Shown: positions 43,307-52,118 of the stretch, piece after piece | How the letters are laid out: every line of letters begins with the position of its first letter | Numbering within the stretch: position 1 is the first letter of the stretch | Source: DASRFR01 sp035651455 | GTDB lineage: Bacteria > Acidobacteriota > Terriglobia > Terriglobales > Acidobacteriaceae | Direction: 5' to 3' | NCBI GenBank assembly: GCA_035651455.1 | Contig: DASRFR010000022.1 | Span: 434,001-498,000, forward strand | DNA: 64,000 bases | The notes under the pieces: generated by a model | The model's database searches: none | What the model was told of the DNA's origin: nothing | What the model saw: the letters and a program-made list of their open reading frames with translations, nothing else | Translations under genes and position numbers: made by a program

Positions 43307-45064
43307 CTACACTTCTGCAAGTTCTTCTTCCAGGAGCTGCTTGTTATAAAGATCGGTATAGTACCCATTACGGGCGATGAGTTCTTCGTGCGTGCCGAGT
43401 TCGACGATGCGTCCCGCGTGCAGAACTGCAATACGGTCGGCGTTGCGCACCGTTGAAACACGATGCGATATGAAAATCGTCGTCCTTCCCTGCATGATTT
43501 CGCGCAGGTGATTCAGAATCTTGTCTTCAGTGTGCGTGTCGACGCTCGAGAGCGCATCATCCAGAATCAGGATTTTAGGATTTCGCAGGATCGCCCTGGC
43601 GATCGCCGTGCGTTGCTTCTGTCCACCCGAGAGCGTGATCCCCCGCTCGCCTACCATAGTTTTGAACTGTTCCGGAAAAGCCTGGATCTCAGCGGCAATG
43701 CTCGCCGCCTCCGCCGCGGCGCGCACTTCGTCGTCGGACGCATGCGGTGCCCCGAAGGCAATGTTTTCCCGAATGGTGTCGCTGAACAGGAATGTTTCCT
43801 GCGGCACGAAGCCGATCGCCGCACGCAAATCTTGCCGCTTGTAATTTTGGATCGGTTCGCCATCAATCAGCACTGCGCCAGGTGCGGTGTCATAGATGCG
43901 CGGGATCAAGCTCACCAGCGTCGTCTTGCCCGACCCCGTCGGACCCACGATCGCCAGGCTGCTACCGGCTGGAATATGCAGGTTGATGTCGTGCAAAACC
44001 GGCGAACCGTTGTAAGCAAAATTCAGGTTCCGGAACTCGATCTCGCCTTCGATTGGCCCGGGGACCCGAGTTTGGCCCAACATGACTGCCTGGTTATCGT
44101 CGATCTCCGGCTTCTCCACCAGGATCTCGTCAATCCGCGCCATGGACGCCGTGCCTCTCTGAAAAATGTTGATCACCCACCCCAGCGCGATCACCGGCCA
44201 GGTGAGCTGCACCATGTAGGTGTTGAAGGCCACGAAATCGCCAACGCTGATCTGTCCCAGCAGAACCTCACGCCCGCCAAGCCACAGAACCAGCACGACC
44301 GCGAACCCCAGCATGGTTTCCAGCGTGGGCCACAGCATTCCCATCAGGCGGACCAACCTGAGGCTGCGGCTGATGTATTCCTGGTTCGCTCCTTCAAACG
44401 CATTGATCTCCGCCTCTTCCTGCACATAGGCACGGATCACGCGAGCTCCGGAGAAATTCTCCTGGGCCCGTGCGGAGATATCTGAGAACATGGCCTGAAT
44501 TTTTTCGAACCGCTCGTGGATTTGCCGCCCGAAGTACTGCACCACGATGCTGACCACTGGCAGCGGCAGAAAGGCATATAACGTGAGCTTGGGACTGATC
44601 GCCACCATGAAGGCGAGCGCGCCCGCGGTAAACACGAGTGTATTCGCCGAATACATGATCGCCGGGCCGAGCAGCATGCGAACCGCATTCAGGTCATTTG
44701 TGGCCTTGGCCATGATGTCGCCGGTCCGGGTGCGTTGATAATACGAATAGGAGAGTTTTTCTAGGTGCTCGAAGAGATCGTTGCGCAAGTCGAATTCAAT
44801 ATCGCGTGAGATGCCGATCACAATCCAGCGTGTCAGGAATTGAAACGTCCCCTTGATCAGCGCGATGCCAATCAGCAGCAGGGCATAGGTAAGTAGCTTC
44901 TGGCGGGTGACCCCAACGTGCAGGCTATCGATGGCGCGGCGGATCACCTGGGGAAAAAGAATCCAGATCCCGTTGTTCAGAAACACGCAAATCGTGCCGA
45001 ACAGGTATCCGCGGCGGTACTTCTTCAGGTAGGGAACTAACGGACGCAGGTTCTTGGGCACCAT
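43307..45064 (-). CDS. ABC transporter, fused permease and ATPase (multidrug/lipid exporter type)
   Basis: 585 residues from ATG 45064. Six membrane helices in the N-terminal half form the exporter domain. The C-terminal nucleotide-binding domain has Walker A GPTGSGKTT, signature LSGGQKQR, Walker B KILILDDALSSVD and an H-loop FISHR. It is the MsbA/LmrA/YfiC type of half-transporter that works as a dimer, exporting lipids or drugs. The small membrane gene at 45146-45319 lies just upstream. Substrate unknown. Confidence 0.95.
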   Translation of the reverse strand: MVPKNLRPLVPYLKKYRRGYLFGTICVFLNNGIWILFPQVIRRAIDSLHVGVTRQKLLTYALLLIGIALIKGTFQFLTRWIVIGISRDIEFDLRNDLFEHLEKLSYSYYQRTRTGDIMAKATNDLNAVRMLLGPAIMYSANTLVFTAGALAFMVAISPKLTLYAFLPLPVVSIVVQYFGRQIHERFEKIQAMFSDISARAQENFSGARVIRAYVQEEAEINAFEGANQEYISRSLRLVRLMGMLWPTLETMLGFAVVLVLWLGGREVLLGQISVGDFVAFNTYMVQLTWPVIALGWVINIFQRGTASMARIDEILVEKPEIDDNQAVMLGQTRVPGPIEGEIEFRNLNFAYNGSPVLHDINLHIPAGSSLAIVGPTGSGKTTLVSLIPRIYDTAPGAVLIDGEPIQNYKRQDLRAAIGFVPQETFLFSDTIRENIAFGAPHASDDEVRAAAEAASIAAEIQAFPEQFKTMVGERGITLSGGQKQRTAIARAILRNPKILILDDALSSVDTHTEDKILNHLREIMQGRTTIFISHRVSTVRNADRIAVLHAGRIVELGTHEELIARNGYYTDLYNKQLLEEELAEV

Positions 45065-45145
45065 GTGCTTAAACTAGATGAGATTTTAGCAGCCCAGGGT
45101 GCAGTGGTTACTGCATCAGCAAGGTAAGGTGACCGGTTCTGCCGG

Positions 45146-45319
45146 TCAGGCAGTTCGAACGCCGTGCTTACCAAGCGGCCGCGGCGCGCTATCCATGTGT
45201 TCGCCTTCGGGTTCGCGCCGGAATGCCAACGCACATGCTGTGGCTAGCGCCAGTACCCATCCCAGCAAGAAAAACCAGCCCACGCCCAACAAGACAAAAT
45301 ACATCACATCACCGTTCAT
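45146..45319 (-). CDS. Small single-span membrane protein
   Basis: 57 residues from ATG 45319, with GAGG about 10 nt before it. The N-terminus is short; one hydrophobic helix (YFVLLGVGWFFLLGWVLALA) is followed by a basic then polar tail (FRREPEGEHMDSAPRPLGKH). It lies 81 nt upstream of the ABC exporter and could be a transporter-associated microprotein. The length and weak conservation make the call moderate. Confidence 0.55.
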   Translation of the reverse strand: MNGDVMYFVLLGVGWFFLLGWVLALATACALAFRREPEGEHMDSAPRPLGKHGVRTA

Positions 45320-45442
45320 GTGACTAACCCTCACGTTCCGGCCAGTTCAGTGCAGCCGGGCTTATGCAGGATCGGGCGATGCTTCCGGAGACCCGAATCT
45401 TGTATCACGATTTGCGCCGAAGTCCAAACTCGAATTGCTGTT

Positions 45443-45685
45443 TCACGGTACAGAGCAGGTTGCCGACGCGCCTCTGGTCGTTTCCAGGTTAACTTTCCCC
45501 TTGTTGACTTTGTATTCGGCCACAACAACCTGGATCGCTTGCAACCTTCCCAGCGTGGTCAGGCGTGGATTCTGGAACACGGATTCGATTCTCGAGATCC
45601 AGTACGCAACCGCGGTGTCAATTCCCATCGTTATTTCCGCTGCTACCGCTTCGATGAATTCGCGATCCATTGCTGAAGTTGCCAT
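45443..45685 (-). CDS. Small cytoplasmic protein, function unknown
   Basis: 80 residues from the ATG at 45685, preceded by AGAGG 5 nt away (ATG at 45703 possible). Helical and charged: SAMDREFIEAVAAEITMGID, AYWISRIESVFQNPRLTTLG, then LQAIQVVVAEYKVNKGKV. No signal or membrane segment. It follows the Spy/CpxP-like gene on the same strand, 86 nt downstream, so it may belong to the same stress regulon. Not recognised. Confidence 0.55.
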   Translation of the reverse strand: MATSAMDREFIEAVAAEITMGIDTAVAYWISRIESVFQNPRLTTLGRLQAIQVVVAEYKVNKGKVNLETTRGASATCSVP

Positions 45686-45771
45686 CTCCGCCTCTCGATT
45701 CATTTACCCCTGGGGAAAAAGCAGGCGGGGAAGGGGTAGAGAGAGTGAGCCCCGCCTGCATGCGCAGAGGC

Positions 45772-46245
45772 TTACTGGGGAGCAGTCCCTGCGTGCATGT
45801 GCTTCATGAACCGCTGCTCGCGGCGGCTCAGAAATTTATCCAACTTGTCCTTTTGGTCCGGGGTTAGTACCTGGAACAGTTCCGCCTCGATCCGTGTCTT
45901 CTGCACCGTAAGTTCGGTCAGCGTTTGTGACTGCTGTGCCGCGATGGATCGCACCTTGGCGTCGTCGTATCCGTTCTCCGCAATTTGTCGCAACTGTTGA
46001 TTGGTCTGATCCAATTGCGTGAGCAGGGGACTGATGTTTGGTTCTTCCTTGGCCATGATCGCCTTCACTTGCGTCTGCTGTGCGTCTGTCAGGTCAAGAT
46101 AGTCGGTAAAGAAACCGAGCATGTGTCCAAGAGGGAAACCCTCCTCGGCCCCCCGAGCATTGGGTCCTGCCTGAGCCAGCGCGAGCGCCCCCACTAGCAG
46201 GAGTGCAAAGGCCGCTAAAATTCGTTTCCAGTAATTCGACTTCAT
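45772..46245 (-). CDS. Spy/CpxP-like periplasmic stress protein (LTxxQ motifs)
   Basis: 157 residues from the ATG at 46245, with CGGAGG upstream; the ORF can extend upstream but that part has no signal. Signal peptide about 1-26 (AAFALLLVGALALAQ). Two copies of the LTxxQ motif that defines the CpxP/Spy family: LTDAQQTQ and LTPDQKDK, on long helices (SIAAQQSQTLTELTVQKTRI). Such proteins are periplasmic chaperones or inhibitors of the CpxA sensor. It is divergent from an OmpR-type regulator and kinase, with an exact CpxR-type repeat between them. Confidence 0.85.
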   Translation of the reverse strand: MKSNYWKRILAAFALLLVGALALAQAGPNARGAEEGFPLGHMLGFFTDYLDLTDAQQTQVKAIMAKEEPNISPLLTQLDQTNQQLRQIAENGYDDAKVRSIAAQQSQTLTELTVQKTRIEAELFQVLTPDQKDKLDKFLSRREQRFMKHMHAGTAPQ

Positions 46246-46318
46246 GTTGCATCCTCCGCGTTCTTCTGCAACGCATGTTGCTGTGCACTGATAAAAACAC
46301 TTCCGCAATCCTTGCGCG

Positions 46319-46354
46319 GTAAAGAGTCAGTCAACGCTGGTAAAGTTTTGTAAA
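46319..46354. promoter_or_regulatory. CpxR-type binding site: phased GTAAA repeats
   Basis: GTAAA occurs at 46319-46323, 46340-46344 and 46350-46354. The last two give GTAAA-N5-GTAAA, exactly the E. coli CpxR box, and the first is 21 nt (two helical turns) upstream. They lie in the region between the Spy/CpxP-like gene (ATG 46245) and the regulator gene (ATG 46434). A TTGACA -35 box (46372-46377) is 17 nt beyond the last repeat, suggesting the regulator is activated at its own promoter. Confidence 0.7.
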
Positions 46355-46433
46355 ACGGCTATGCTATTGGTTTGACAATTCTTTACGCGCACTCTGGATG
46401 CGGGGATGCAACAATAGATATTAAATAGTAGTG

Positions 46434-47150
46434 ATGGACAACATTCTCATCATCGATGACGACGTGGAATTGTGCAGCCTCGTCAGCGAGTATCTCGAAT
46501 CTGAAGGCTTTCACTCGGAAGCTGTGCACAACGGTGAGCGTGGCCTGCAGCGTGCCCTTGGCGGAGAGCATATATTGATCGTTCTCGATGTGATGCTGCC
46601 CGGCATGAATGGTTTTGACGTGCTTCGCCGCATCCGCGATACCTCGCGCGTCCCTGTCCTGCTGCTCACTGCTCGCGGTCAGGACGTTGACCGCATTGTC
46701 GGCCTTGAAATTGGTGCGGACGACTACCTGCCGAAGCCCTTTAACCCACGGGAACTCGTCGCCCGCATTCGCGCCATCCTGCGACGCACCAAGAGCGGCG
46801 ATCGCGGCGAAGTTCCGCCGGAGATCCTGCGCGTCGGCGACGTCGAACTGGATCCCGCGACCCGGACGGTGAAGCAAGCCGGGCAGCCGGTCGATCTCAC
46901 TTCCGTGGAATTCAACCTTTTGGAAGTTCTACTGCGGGAAGCCGGCCGCGTGGTCACGCGCGAACGCCTGGTGAATGCCGTTCTCAGCCGCAAGTTCTCG
47001 CCTTTCGACCGCAGCATCGACATGCACGTGAGCAAGGTGCGCAAGAAACTTGGCGACTCCGACGGGTCTCCCGAACACATCAAAACCGTGCGCGGCGTGG
47101 GGTATATTTTTGCCCGGCCGCGCGAAGCCGTGCGGAGCGATGTCGGATGA
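46434..47150 (+). CDS. cpxR: OmpR/CpxR-type response regulator
   Basis: 238 residues from ATG 46434. Receiver domain with acid pocket DDD (8-10), phosphoacceptor Asp52 (LIVLDVMLPGMNG) and the conserved Lys in LPKPFNPREL. A C-terminal winged-helix DNA-binding domain follows (LTSVEFNLLEVLLREAGRVV, then SIDMHVSKVRKKLG). Its TGA overlaps the ATG of the histidine kinase (ATGA). The symbol is an assignment by family and context: a Spy/CpxP-like neighbour and a CpxR box. It presumably regulates itself and the divergent gene under envelope stress. Confidence 0.9.
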   Translation: MDNILIIDDDVELCSLVSEYLESEGFHSEAVHNGERGLQRALGGEHILIVLDVMLPGMNGFDVLRRIRDTSRVPVLLLTARGQDVDRIVGLEIGADDYLPKPFNPRELVARIRAILRRTKSGDRGEVPPEILRVGDVELDPATRTVKQAGQPVDLTSVEFNLLEVLLREAGRVVTRERLVNAVLSRKFSPFDRSIDMHVSKVRKKLGDSDGSPEHIKTVRGVGYIFARPREAVRSDVG

Positions 47151-48550
47151 GGAGTCTGTTTCTCAAAATCTTCCTGTCATTCTGGCTGGCCCAGGCACTT
47201 TTCCTCGTGCTTGCCGTCTTGGTCGCGCTGGCGTTCCGCCCCTCGCGAGGCTCATGGGAGGTGCTCCGCGCACGGGCCTTGAACGATGCGGTTCGCGCCT
47301 ACGAGCAGGGTGGCCCGGAGCAGGCGCGCACTACTCTTGAGAATCTCTCTGACGCGCAGCACGTGCGTGCTTTTCTTTTCGACGATAAGGGAACCGAGGT
47401 CACGGGTCGTCCCGCCCCACCCTGGGCCTATGACGTTGTCAAAACCGGCGCCGCTCATCCCCACGGATTTCCGTGGAATCTTATGCCCAACCGCTTCTTG
47501 GGCCAGTCGACGGCAGCCCCAGACGGGCACCGCTACACCATTGCTCTCGAATTACCGCCCGGCCCAAAAATCTTTTTTGGCCCTCACGGGTTCCCCGGTA
47601 TGGGCTTGTTTATCGCAATCCTCTCCTCGGGACTGGTTTGCTACCTGCTGGCGCGCTACCTGACCTCTCCCATCGGACGTTTGCGCTCGGCCACGCAAAA
47701 ACTGGCCAGCGGCGATCTCAGCGCCCGCGCCGGAACTTTGCCATTTCGACGCCGCGACGAGCTCGCGGAGCTCATGCGTGATTTCGACGCCATGGCTTCG
47801 CGCATCGAGAGCTTGGTCAACGCCCAGTCCCGGTTGCTGAACGATGTTTCGCACGAACTGCGTTCTCCGCTGGCCCGTCTGAGTGTGGCCTTAGGATTGG
47901 CTCGCCAGCGCACCGGACCACAAGCTGAGAGCGCGCTCGACCGCATCGAACGCGAGGCGGACCGCCTGAACGAACTTATCGGCCGCCTTCTCACAATTGC
48001 TCGCCTGGAAAGCGGCGAAGAGATTGCGCCTAAGGCTGCAGTTTCGCTGGGCGAGCTGGTACACGAGATTGCTACCGACGCCGATTTCGAAGCACAGGGC
48101 CGCAACTGTCGCGTCAACTACGTGGTCGATGATGATTGTGTGGTGATGGGAGACCGCTCCTTGCTTTACAGCGCCGTCGAAAATGTGGTCCGGAATGCGA
48201 CTCGCTATAGCGGGGAAGGTACCGAAGTCGAAATCATCCTGGAGAAAGACAGAAGCAGCCACTACGCCATCTTGCGCGTGCTCGACTCTGGCCCGGGCGT
48301 TCCCGAAGATTCCTTGGAGAAGCTATTCCGTCCGTTCTACCGCCTGGACGATGCTCGCAACCGTCAAACCGGCGGCGTAGGACTCGGATTAGCGATCACC
48401 GACCGCACGGTTCGCTTGCACGGTGGGACCGTCCGCGCGGTTAATCGGTCCCCGGGGGGATTGATGGTCGAGATTCGGTTGCCGCTCACCGCAGCCGCCA
48501 AAACTCAGCCGTCCAGCGAAATTGCTCCTGCTCCCATGCCAACCGCTTGA
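47147..48550 (+). CDS. cpxA: Membrane histidine kinase (CpxA-like)
   Basis: 467 residues from ATG 47147, overlapping the regulator stop. N-terminal membrane helix (about 10-30), periplasmic domain of about 120 residues, second helix about 152-170 (GLFIAILSSGLVCYLLAR), HAMP linker (LTSPIGRLRSATQKLASGD), and a DHp helix with the phospho-His236 in LLNDVSHELRSPLARLSVAL. The ATPase has the N box (ENVVRNATRYS), DSGPGVPEDSL and GLGLAI. Layout and partner match CpxA, which senses misfolded envelope protein. The symbol is by context. Confidence 0.88.
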   Translation: MRSLFLKIFLSFWLAQALFLVLAVLVALAFRPSRGSWEVLRARALNDAVRAYEQGGPEQARTTLENLSDAQHVRAFLFDDKGTEVTGRPAPPWAYDVVKTGAAHPHGFPWNLMPNRFLGQSTAAPDGHRYTIALELPPGPKIFFGPHGFPGMGLFIAILSSGLVCYLLARYLTSPIGRLRSATQKLASGDLSARAGTLPFRRRDELAELMRDFDAMASRIESLVNAQSRLLNDVSHELRSPLARLSVALGLARQRTGPQAESALDRIEREADRLNELIGRLLTIARLESGEEIAPKAAVSLGELVHEIATDADFEAQGRNCRVNYVVDDDCVVMGDRSLLYSAVENVVRNATRYSGEGTEVEIILEKDRSSHYAILRVLDSGPGVPEDSLEKLFRPFYRLDDARNRQTGGVGLGLAITDRTVRLHGGTVRAVNRSPGGLMVEIRLPLTAAAKTQPSSEIAPAPMPTA

Positions 48551-48730
48551 GCCCAATCTTCCTTGGCAAACAATAACAAAAGCGCCGCGACCGCAACGCT
48601 CCCAGCGGCGGAACAGCTGTGCTCGGTTTGCTCTTCCACGGCATTTCCTGTACACAATTAAGATAAAAGCACTCAGGAATACGTGCCGCAGGTGACTCCT
48701 GCTATCGCCCGAGGAGGGGCAGGCGCAAGC

Positions 48731-49840
48731 ATGTCAATGCAGCTCCGTGGAATTGCCGGCTTGGCGGTCGTCGTAGGTTTCGGAATGGTGCTGATCAGTT
48801 GCGGTGGCGCATCACGTCCCGCCGGTGTGTTGTTTGTGAGCAGCCAGGGCTCCTCGCTCGTGGATTCTTTCGGTATCAATCTCAACACAGGTGTTGTTTC
48901 CCAGATCAATACTGGCGCGGCAACCGGCAGCACGCCGGGGCCTATGCTGCTGGATTCCGCCGGCGATTTCGCCTACGTTCTCAATAACGGCAGCAACAAT
49001 GTCTCGCAATTTTCGGTGAAATCGAACGGTACACTGGCCCCTATTTCAAAGACTGCCGCGGGAACCTTGCCGATGGGCCTCGCCCTGGACCCCGCGGGCA
49101 AATTCCTCCTTGTGGCCAATCAGGGGTCCAATGACATTTCGGTATTTTCGGTCGGATCGAATGCCGCGTTGACGCCCGTCGCTGGTTCGCCGTTTGCCAC
49201 CGGCACCCTCCCCACTCCACAGGCCCCCTCGACCGCCGCACCCGTTGGGATCACTGTCTCGTCGAACAACTTTGTCTATGTTGCGAACCAGGGCCAGAAT
49301 TCTGTCTCCGCATACGCGCTGAATACCAGCTCGGGAGTCTTGACGCCGATCCCCGGATCGCCATTCGTCCTCTCCGTGACCGCACCGACGGCTGCCCTGG
49401 CTATGGAAACGGCAAACAGCGTTTCCGTTCTGTTTATCGGTAACCAAGGCTCCAACAACGTAAGCGCATTCCTGATCAACACGGATGGCACCCTCACCTC
49501 GGTATCCGGTTCGCCGTTCTCCGCGCAGTTGGGGCCCGTGGCCATGGCTGTCGATCCAACAAAGAATTTCCTTTATGTGGCGGAGCTGAACTCAAACCAG
49601 GTCTCGCAATACCGCATCAACCCAGGAAATGGCTCTCTATCACCATTGTCCCCCGCAGCGGTTTCCACCGGGACCAGTCCTGTGGCCGTTGCCGTACATC
49701 CGAATGGCTTGTACCTTTACACCGCGAACGTGGGTTCCGATACGATTTCCGCTTTTCGCATCACGACTCAATCCGGCATCCTGACGCCAATTCAATCAGC
49801 GACTACCTCGGCCCGTCCCGCAGGGCTGGCGCTGAAGTAA
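48731..49840 (+). CDS. Beta-propeller lipoprotein (YncE/lactonase-like)
   Basis: 369 residues from ATG 48731 (ribosome-like GAGGAGGGG upstream). The N-terminal lipobox LISCGG is preceded by a hydrophobic stretch, so it is probably a lipoprotein. The rest is made of about seven beta-propeller blades: FAYVLNNGSNNVSQFSV, FLLVANQGSNDISVFSV, FVYVANQGQNSVSAYAL, FLYVAELNSNQVSQYRI. This matches 6-phosphogluconolactonase-type or YncE-like propellers. Ligand and enzymatic activity are unknown. A terminator follows. Confidence 0.85.
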   Translation: MSMQLRGIAGLAVVVGFGMVLISCGGASRPAGVLFVSSQGSSLVDSFGINLNTGVVSQINTGAATGSTPGPMLLDSAGDFAYVLNNGSNNVSQFSVKSNGTLAPISKTAAGTLPMGLALDPAGKFLLVANQGSNDISVFSVGSNAALTPVAGSPFATGTLPTPQAPSTAAPVGITVSSNNFVYVANQGQNSVSAYALNTSSGVLTPIPGSPFVLSVTAPTAALAMETANSVSVLFIGNQGSNNVSAFLINTDGTLTSVSGSPFSAQLGPVAMAVDPTKNFLYVAELNSNQVSQYRINPGNGSLSPLSPAAVSTGTSPVAVAVHPNGLYLYTANVGSDTISAFRITTQSGILTPIQSATTSARPAGLALK

Positions 49841-49861
49841 ACTTCGCCCAGTCGCCTCGAG

Positions 49862-49894
49862 CAGCCCGGTTTGACGCACAGGGCTGAGCTTTTT
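49862..49894 (+). terminator. Rho-independent terminator after the propeller lipoprotein
   Basis: CAGCCC (49862-49867) and GGGCTG (49881-49886) form a 6-bp stem with a 13-nt loop, followed by AGCTTTTT. Weaker than a textbook terminator but well placed about 22 nt after the stop. Confidence 0.6.
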
Positions 49895-49974
49895 CTCGAC
49901 ACGGGCGGGTCGCTCCAAGCGTCACAGCGCGGCCGCGTGGTGAAATCCGCCCTCGCTGTGCTAGCTTAAACTTC

Positions 49975-51186
49975 ATGTCCGCGGACACCGCAGTTCAACC
50001 CAAACACTTCCTCAGCGATAAGGTCGGGCACTTCACTGAGTCCGTAATTCGCGAGATGACGCGCCAGGCCATGCTCTACGACGCCATCAATCTCGCCCAG
50101 GGGTTTCCTGACTTTCCCGCTCCTTTGGAGATCAAGCGCGCCGCGCAGGAAGCGGTGGGCGCGGATGTCAACCAGTACGCCATAACCTGGGGCGCCAAGA
50201 GCCTGCGGCAGGCCATTGCCCAGCAGATGCGCACCAATCACAGCCTGGACATCGATCCCGAAAAAGAAGTCACGGTCTGCTGCGGTTCAACCGAGGCAAT
50301 GATCTCCAGCCTGCTAGCCGTCTGCAATGCAGGCGATGAAGTTGTTGTGTTCGAACCCTTTTATGAGAACTACGGCCCAGACACTATCCTCAGCGGAGCC
50401 AAGCCCCGCTTTGTCAAACTTCGTCCGCCCACGACTCGCGATGCCGAGTGGACCTTTGACGAGCGCGAACTGCGTGCGGCATTTCACAATCACACCAAGG
50501 CCATCATTCTCAATACGCCCAACAATCCTACGGGCAAGGTCTTCAGCCGCGCGGAACTGGAACTGATTCGCGATCTCTGCCTCGGATTCAACGTGCTCGC
50601 CATCACCGATGAAATTTACGAGCACATCCTCTACGAAGGCACCCAGCACATATCCATCGCCTCGCTCGACGGCATGCGTGACCGCACCATCACCATCAAC
50701 GGAATGTCTAAAACCTACAGCGTGACCGGGTGGCGGGTGGGTTGGGCGGTTGCGCCATCATCGATCACCAATGCCATCCGCAAGGTTCACGACTTTCTTA
50801 CCGTCGGCGCTCCCGCGCCGCTGCAGGAAGCGGGCGCTTCGGCGCTGGCCATGCCGCAGGATTACTATCAGCGACTCGCGGAAGGTTACCGTGCGCGCCG
50901 CGATCGCCTGATTCCCGCGCTCGAAGAAGCTGGCTTCCGCTGCTTCCGCCCGCGCGGCGCGTACTACGTTATGACCGACATCACTGGCTTCGGCTATCCC
51001 GACGATGTCAGCTTTACCAAGTACCTGGTCAAGGACGTCGGAGTGGCGGCGGTTCCCGGTTCCAGTTTTTATAACGACCCCCGCGATGGAGCGACCCAGG
51101 TGCGCTTCGCCTTTTGCAAGTGCGATGAGACCCTCGACAAAGCCGCTGCCCGCTTACGGTCCCTGCGCGGAAGCAAGCGACCGTGA
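49975..51186 (+). CDS. PLP-dependent class I/II aminotransferase (kynurenine/methionine aminotransferase type)
   Basis: 403 residues from ATG 49975. Fold-type I motifs: NLAQGFPDFPAPLEIK at the N-terminus, TVCCGSTEAMISSLLAVCN, ILNTPNNPTGKVFSRAEL, VLAITDEIYEHILYEG, and the Schiff-base lysine in INGMSKTYSVTGWRVGW. Its best matches are YbdL/KAT-like enzymes that transaminate methionine, glutamine or kynurenine with 2-oxo acids. Substrate not resolved. Stands alone upstream of the zapB-like gene. Confidence 0.92.
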   Translation: MSADTAVQPKHFLSDKVGHFTESVIREMTRQAMLYDAINLAQGFPDFPAPLEIKRAAQEAVGADVNQYAITWGAKSLRQAIAQQMRTNHSLDIDPEKEVTVCCGSTEAMISSLLAVCNAGDEVVVFEPFYENYGPDTILSGAKPRFVKLRPPTTRDAEWTFDERELRAAFHNHTKAIILNTPNNPTGKVFSRAELELIRDLCLGFNVLAITDEIYEHILYEGTQHISIASLDGMRDRTITINGMSKTYSVTGWRVGWAVAPSSITNAIRKVHDFLTVGAPAPLQEAGASALAMPQDYYQRLAEGYRARRDRLIPALEEAGFRCFRPRGAYYVMTDITGFGYPDDVSFTKYLVKDVGVAAVPGSSFYNDPRDGATQVRFAFCKCDETLDKAAARLRSLRGSKRP

Positions 51187-51252
51187 GTGTACGCAAGTAA
51201 ATTGCTGTTACCTCTGCCACAGGGGCTGTCGCAAATGCCCTAGAGTGCGTCT

Positions 51253-51279
51253 TTGTTCCACAGCTTTCTGCGCTATACT
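51253..51279 (+). promoter_or_regulatory. Probable promoter of the zapB-zapA genes
   Basis: TATACT at 51274-51279 is a good -10 (5 of 6), with TTGTTC 15 nt upstream as a weak -35 (3 of 6). Transcription would begin about 35 nt before the ATG at 51323. Confidence 0.42.
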
Positions 51280-51322
51280 GCGCTCACAAGGCCAGTGATT
51301 CTGCTTTCAGAAAGAGTGCTCT

Positions 51323-51619
51323 ATGTCGGTAAAAGCCGTCGAAGAGGTATCTGCGAAGGTTCCTGGGGACGATTTCCAATCGCTCGAAGAGAAGGTCTAT
51401 CGCACTATAGAGCTGTACAAATCGGCGCGTGAAGCCAAGTCCAGTGCCGAACGCGATGCCCAGCGCCTCCGCGAGCAACTAGAGGAGCGCGAGGAAGAGG
51501 TAGAAACTTTGCGCAAGGAAGTGGTTCAGCTGCGCAAGGAGCGCGAAGAAATCCGCGGGCGCGTCGAAAAGATGCTTGAGCAGATCGATACAGTATCGGA
51601 AGAGCAAGCCGCGAGTTAG
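51323..51619 (+). CDS. zapB: Coiled-coil protein, ZapB-like
   Basis: 98 residues from ATG 51323. Apart from a short start, it is one heptad-rich coiled coil (FQSLEEKVYRTIELYKSARE, then EREEEVETLRKEVVQLRKER). This is the architecture of ZapB, which crosslinks FtsZ filaments through ZapA. The next gene is zapA, 34 nt downstream; that adjacency and the fold together support the symbol. Sequence identity alone would be weak. Confidence 0.75.
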   Translation: MSVKAVEEVSAKVPGDDFQSLEEKVYRTIELYKSAREAKSSAERDAQRLREQLEEREEEVETLRKEVVQLRKEREEIRGRVEKMLEQIDTVSEEQAAS

Positions 51620-51653
51620 AGCGGCAGCTGCTTCCGCATTAGGGAGTACATCC

Positions 51654-51980
51654 ATGGCGACGGCGACCAAGCAACCAGTGCGCGATGCGGCCAACAACAG
51701 CGTTCGCGTCGAAATCTTCGATCAAGCTTACAACCTGCGCGGCTCCGACCCCGATTACATCCTGAAGCTTGCCGATTACGTAGATTCCAAGATGCGCGCC
51801 GTTGCCGAGCAGACCGCGACCGTCGATTCCGTTCGTCTCGCAGTGCTGGCGGCCTTGAATATCGCCGATGAATATCACCTTCTCAGGCGCAAGCTGGAAG
51901 GCGCGCCGAATGACTATCAAAAACGCGCCCATCAACTCGCAAACGCACTCGATGAGGTTCTGGAAGACAAGGTGGGTTGA
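51654..51980 (+). CDS. zapA: Cell-division protein ZapA
   Basis: 108 residues from ATG 51654, with AGGGAG 7 nt before. ZapA features: VRVEIFDQAYNLRGSDPDYI, ADYVDSKMRAVAEQT, DSVRLAVLAALNIADEYHLL, then a C-terminal helix. It tetramerises and bundles FtsZ at the division ring. Upstream is the ZapB-like gene and downstream a structured RNA consistent with 6S, the same arrangement as zapA-ssrS in many bacteria. Confidence 0.92.
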   Translation: MATATKQPVRDAANNSVRVEIFDQAYNLRGSDPDYILKLADYVDSKMRAVAEQTATVDSVRLAVLAALNIADEYHLLRRKLEGAPNDYQKRAHQLANALDEVLEDKVG

Positions 51981-52082
51981 ACCCGGGCTCTTGTTGCCGG
52001 TAGCAATTTTGTATCGCTGCAAACGTAGGCCCTAAGTGGTCCCGCACTGCAAGCCATTTGCCATCTTTTTACCTCCCGCCTC

Positions 52083-52111
52083 TTGCGAATCGGCGGGCCT
52101 TTCCCTAGCAT
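52083..52111 (+). promoter_or_regulatory. Probable promoter of the 6S RNA candidate
   Basis: TTGCGA (52083-52088) and TAGCAT (52106-52111) are separated by 17 nt and each match the sigma-70 consensus at 4 of 6 positions. The start would be near 52118-52119, the predicted 5' end of the RNA. A CCCGCC/GGCGGG hairpin (52075-52097) overlaps it and may end zapA transcription. Confidence 0.5.
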
Positions 52112-52118
52112 CAGTATC

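Noticed and set aside
43463..44485. Long plus-strand frame of about 340 codons
   Set aside because: It lies entirely across the ABC transporter gene on the other strand, with no recognisable motif of its own; a shadow frame from GC-rich coding sequence.
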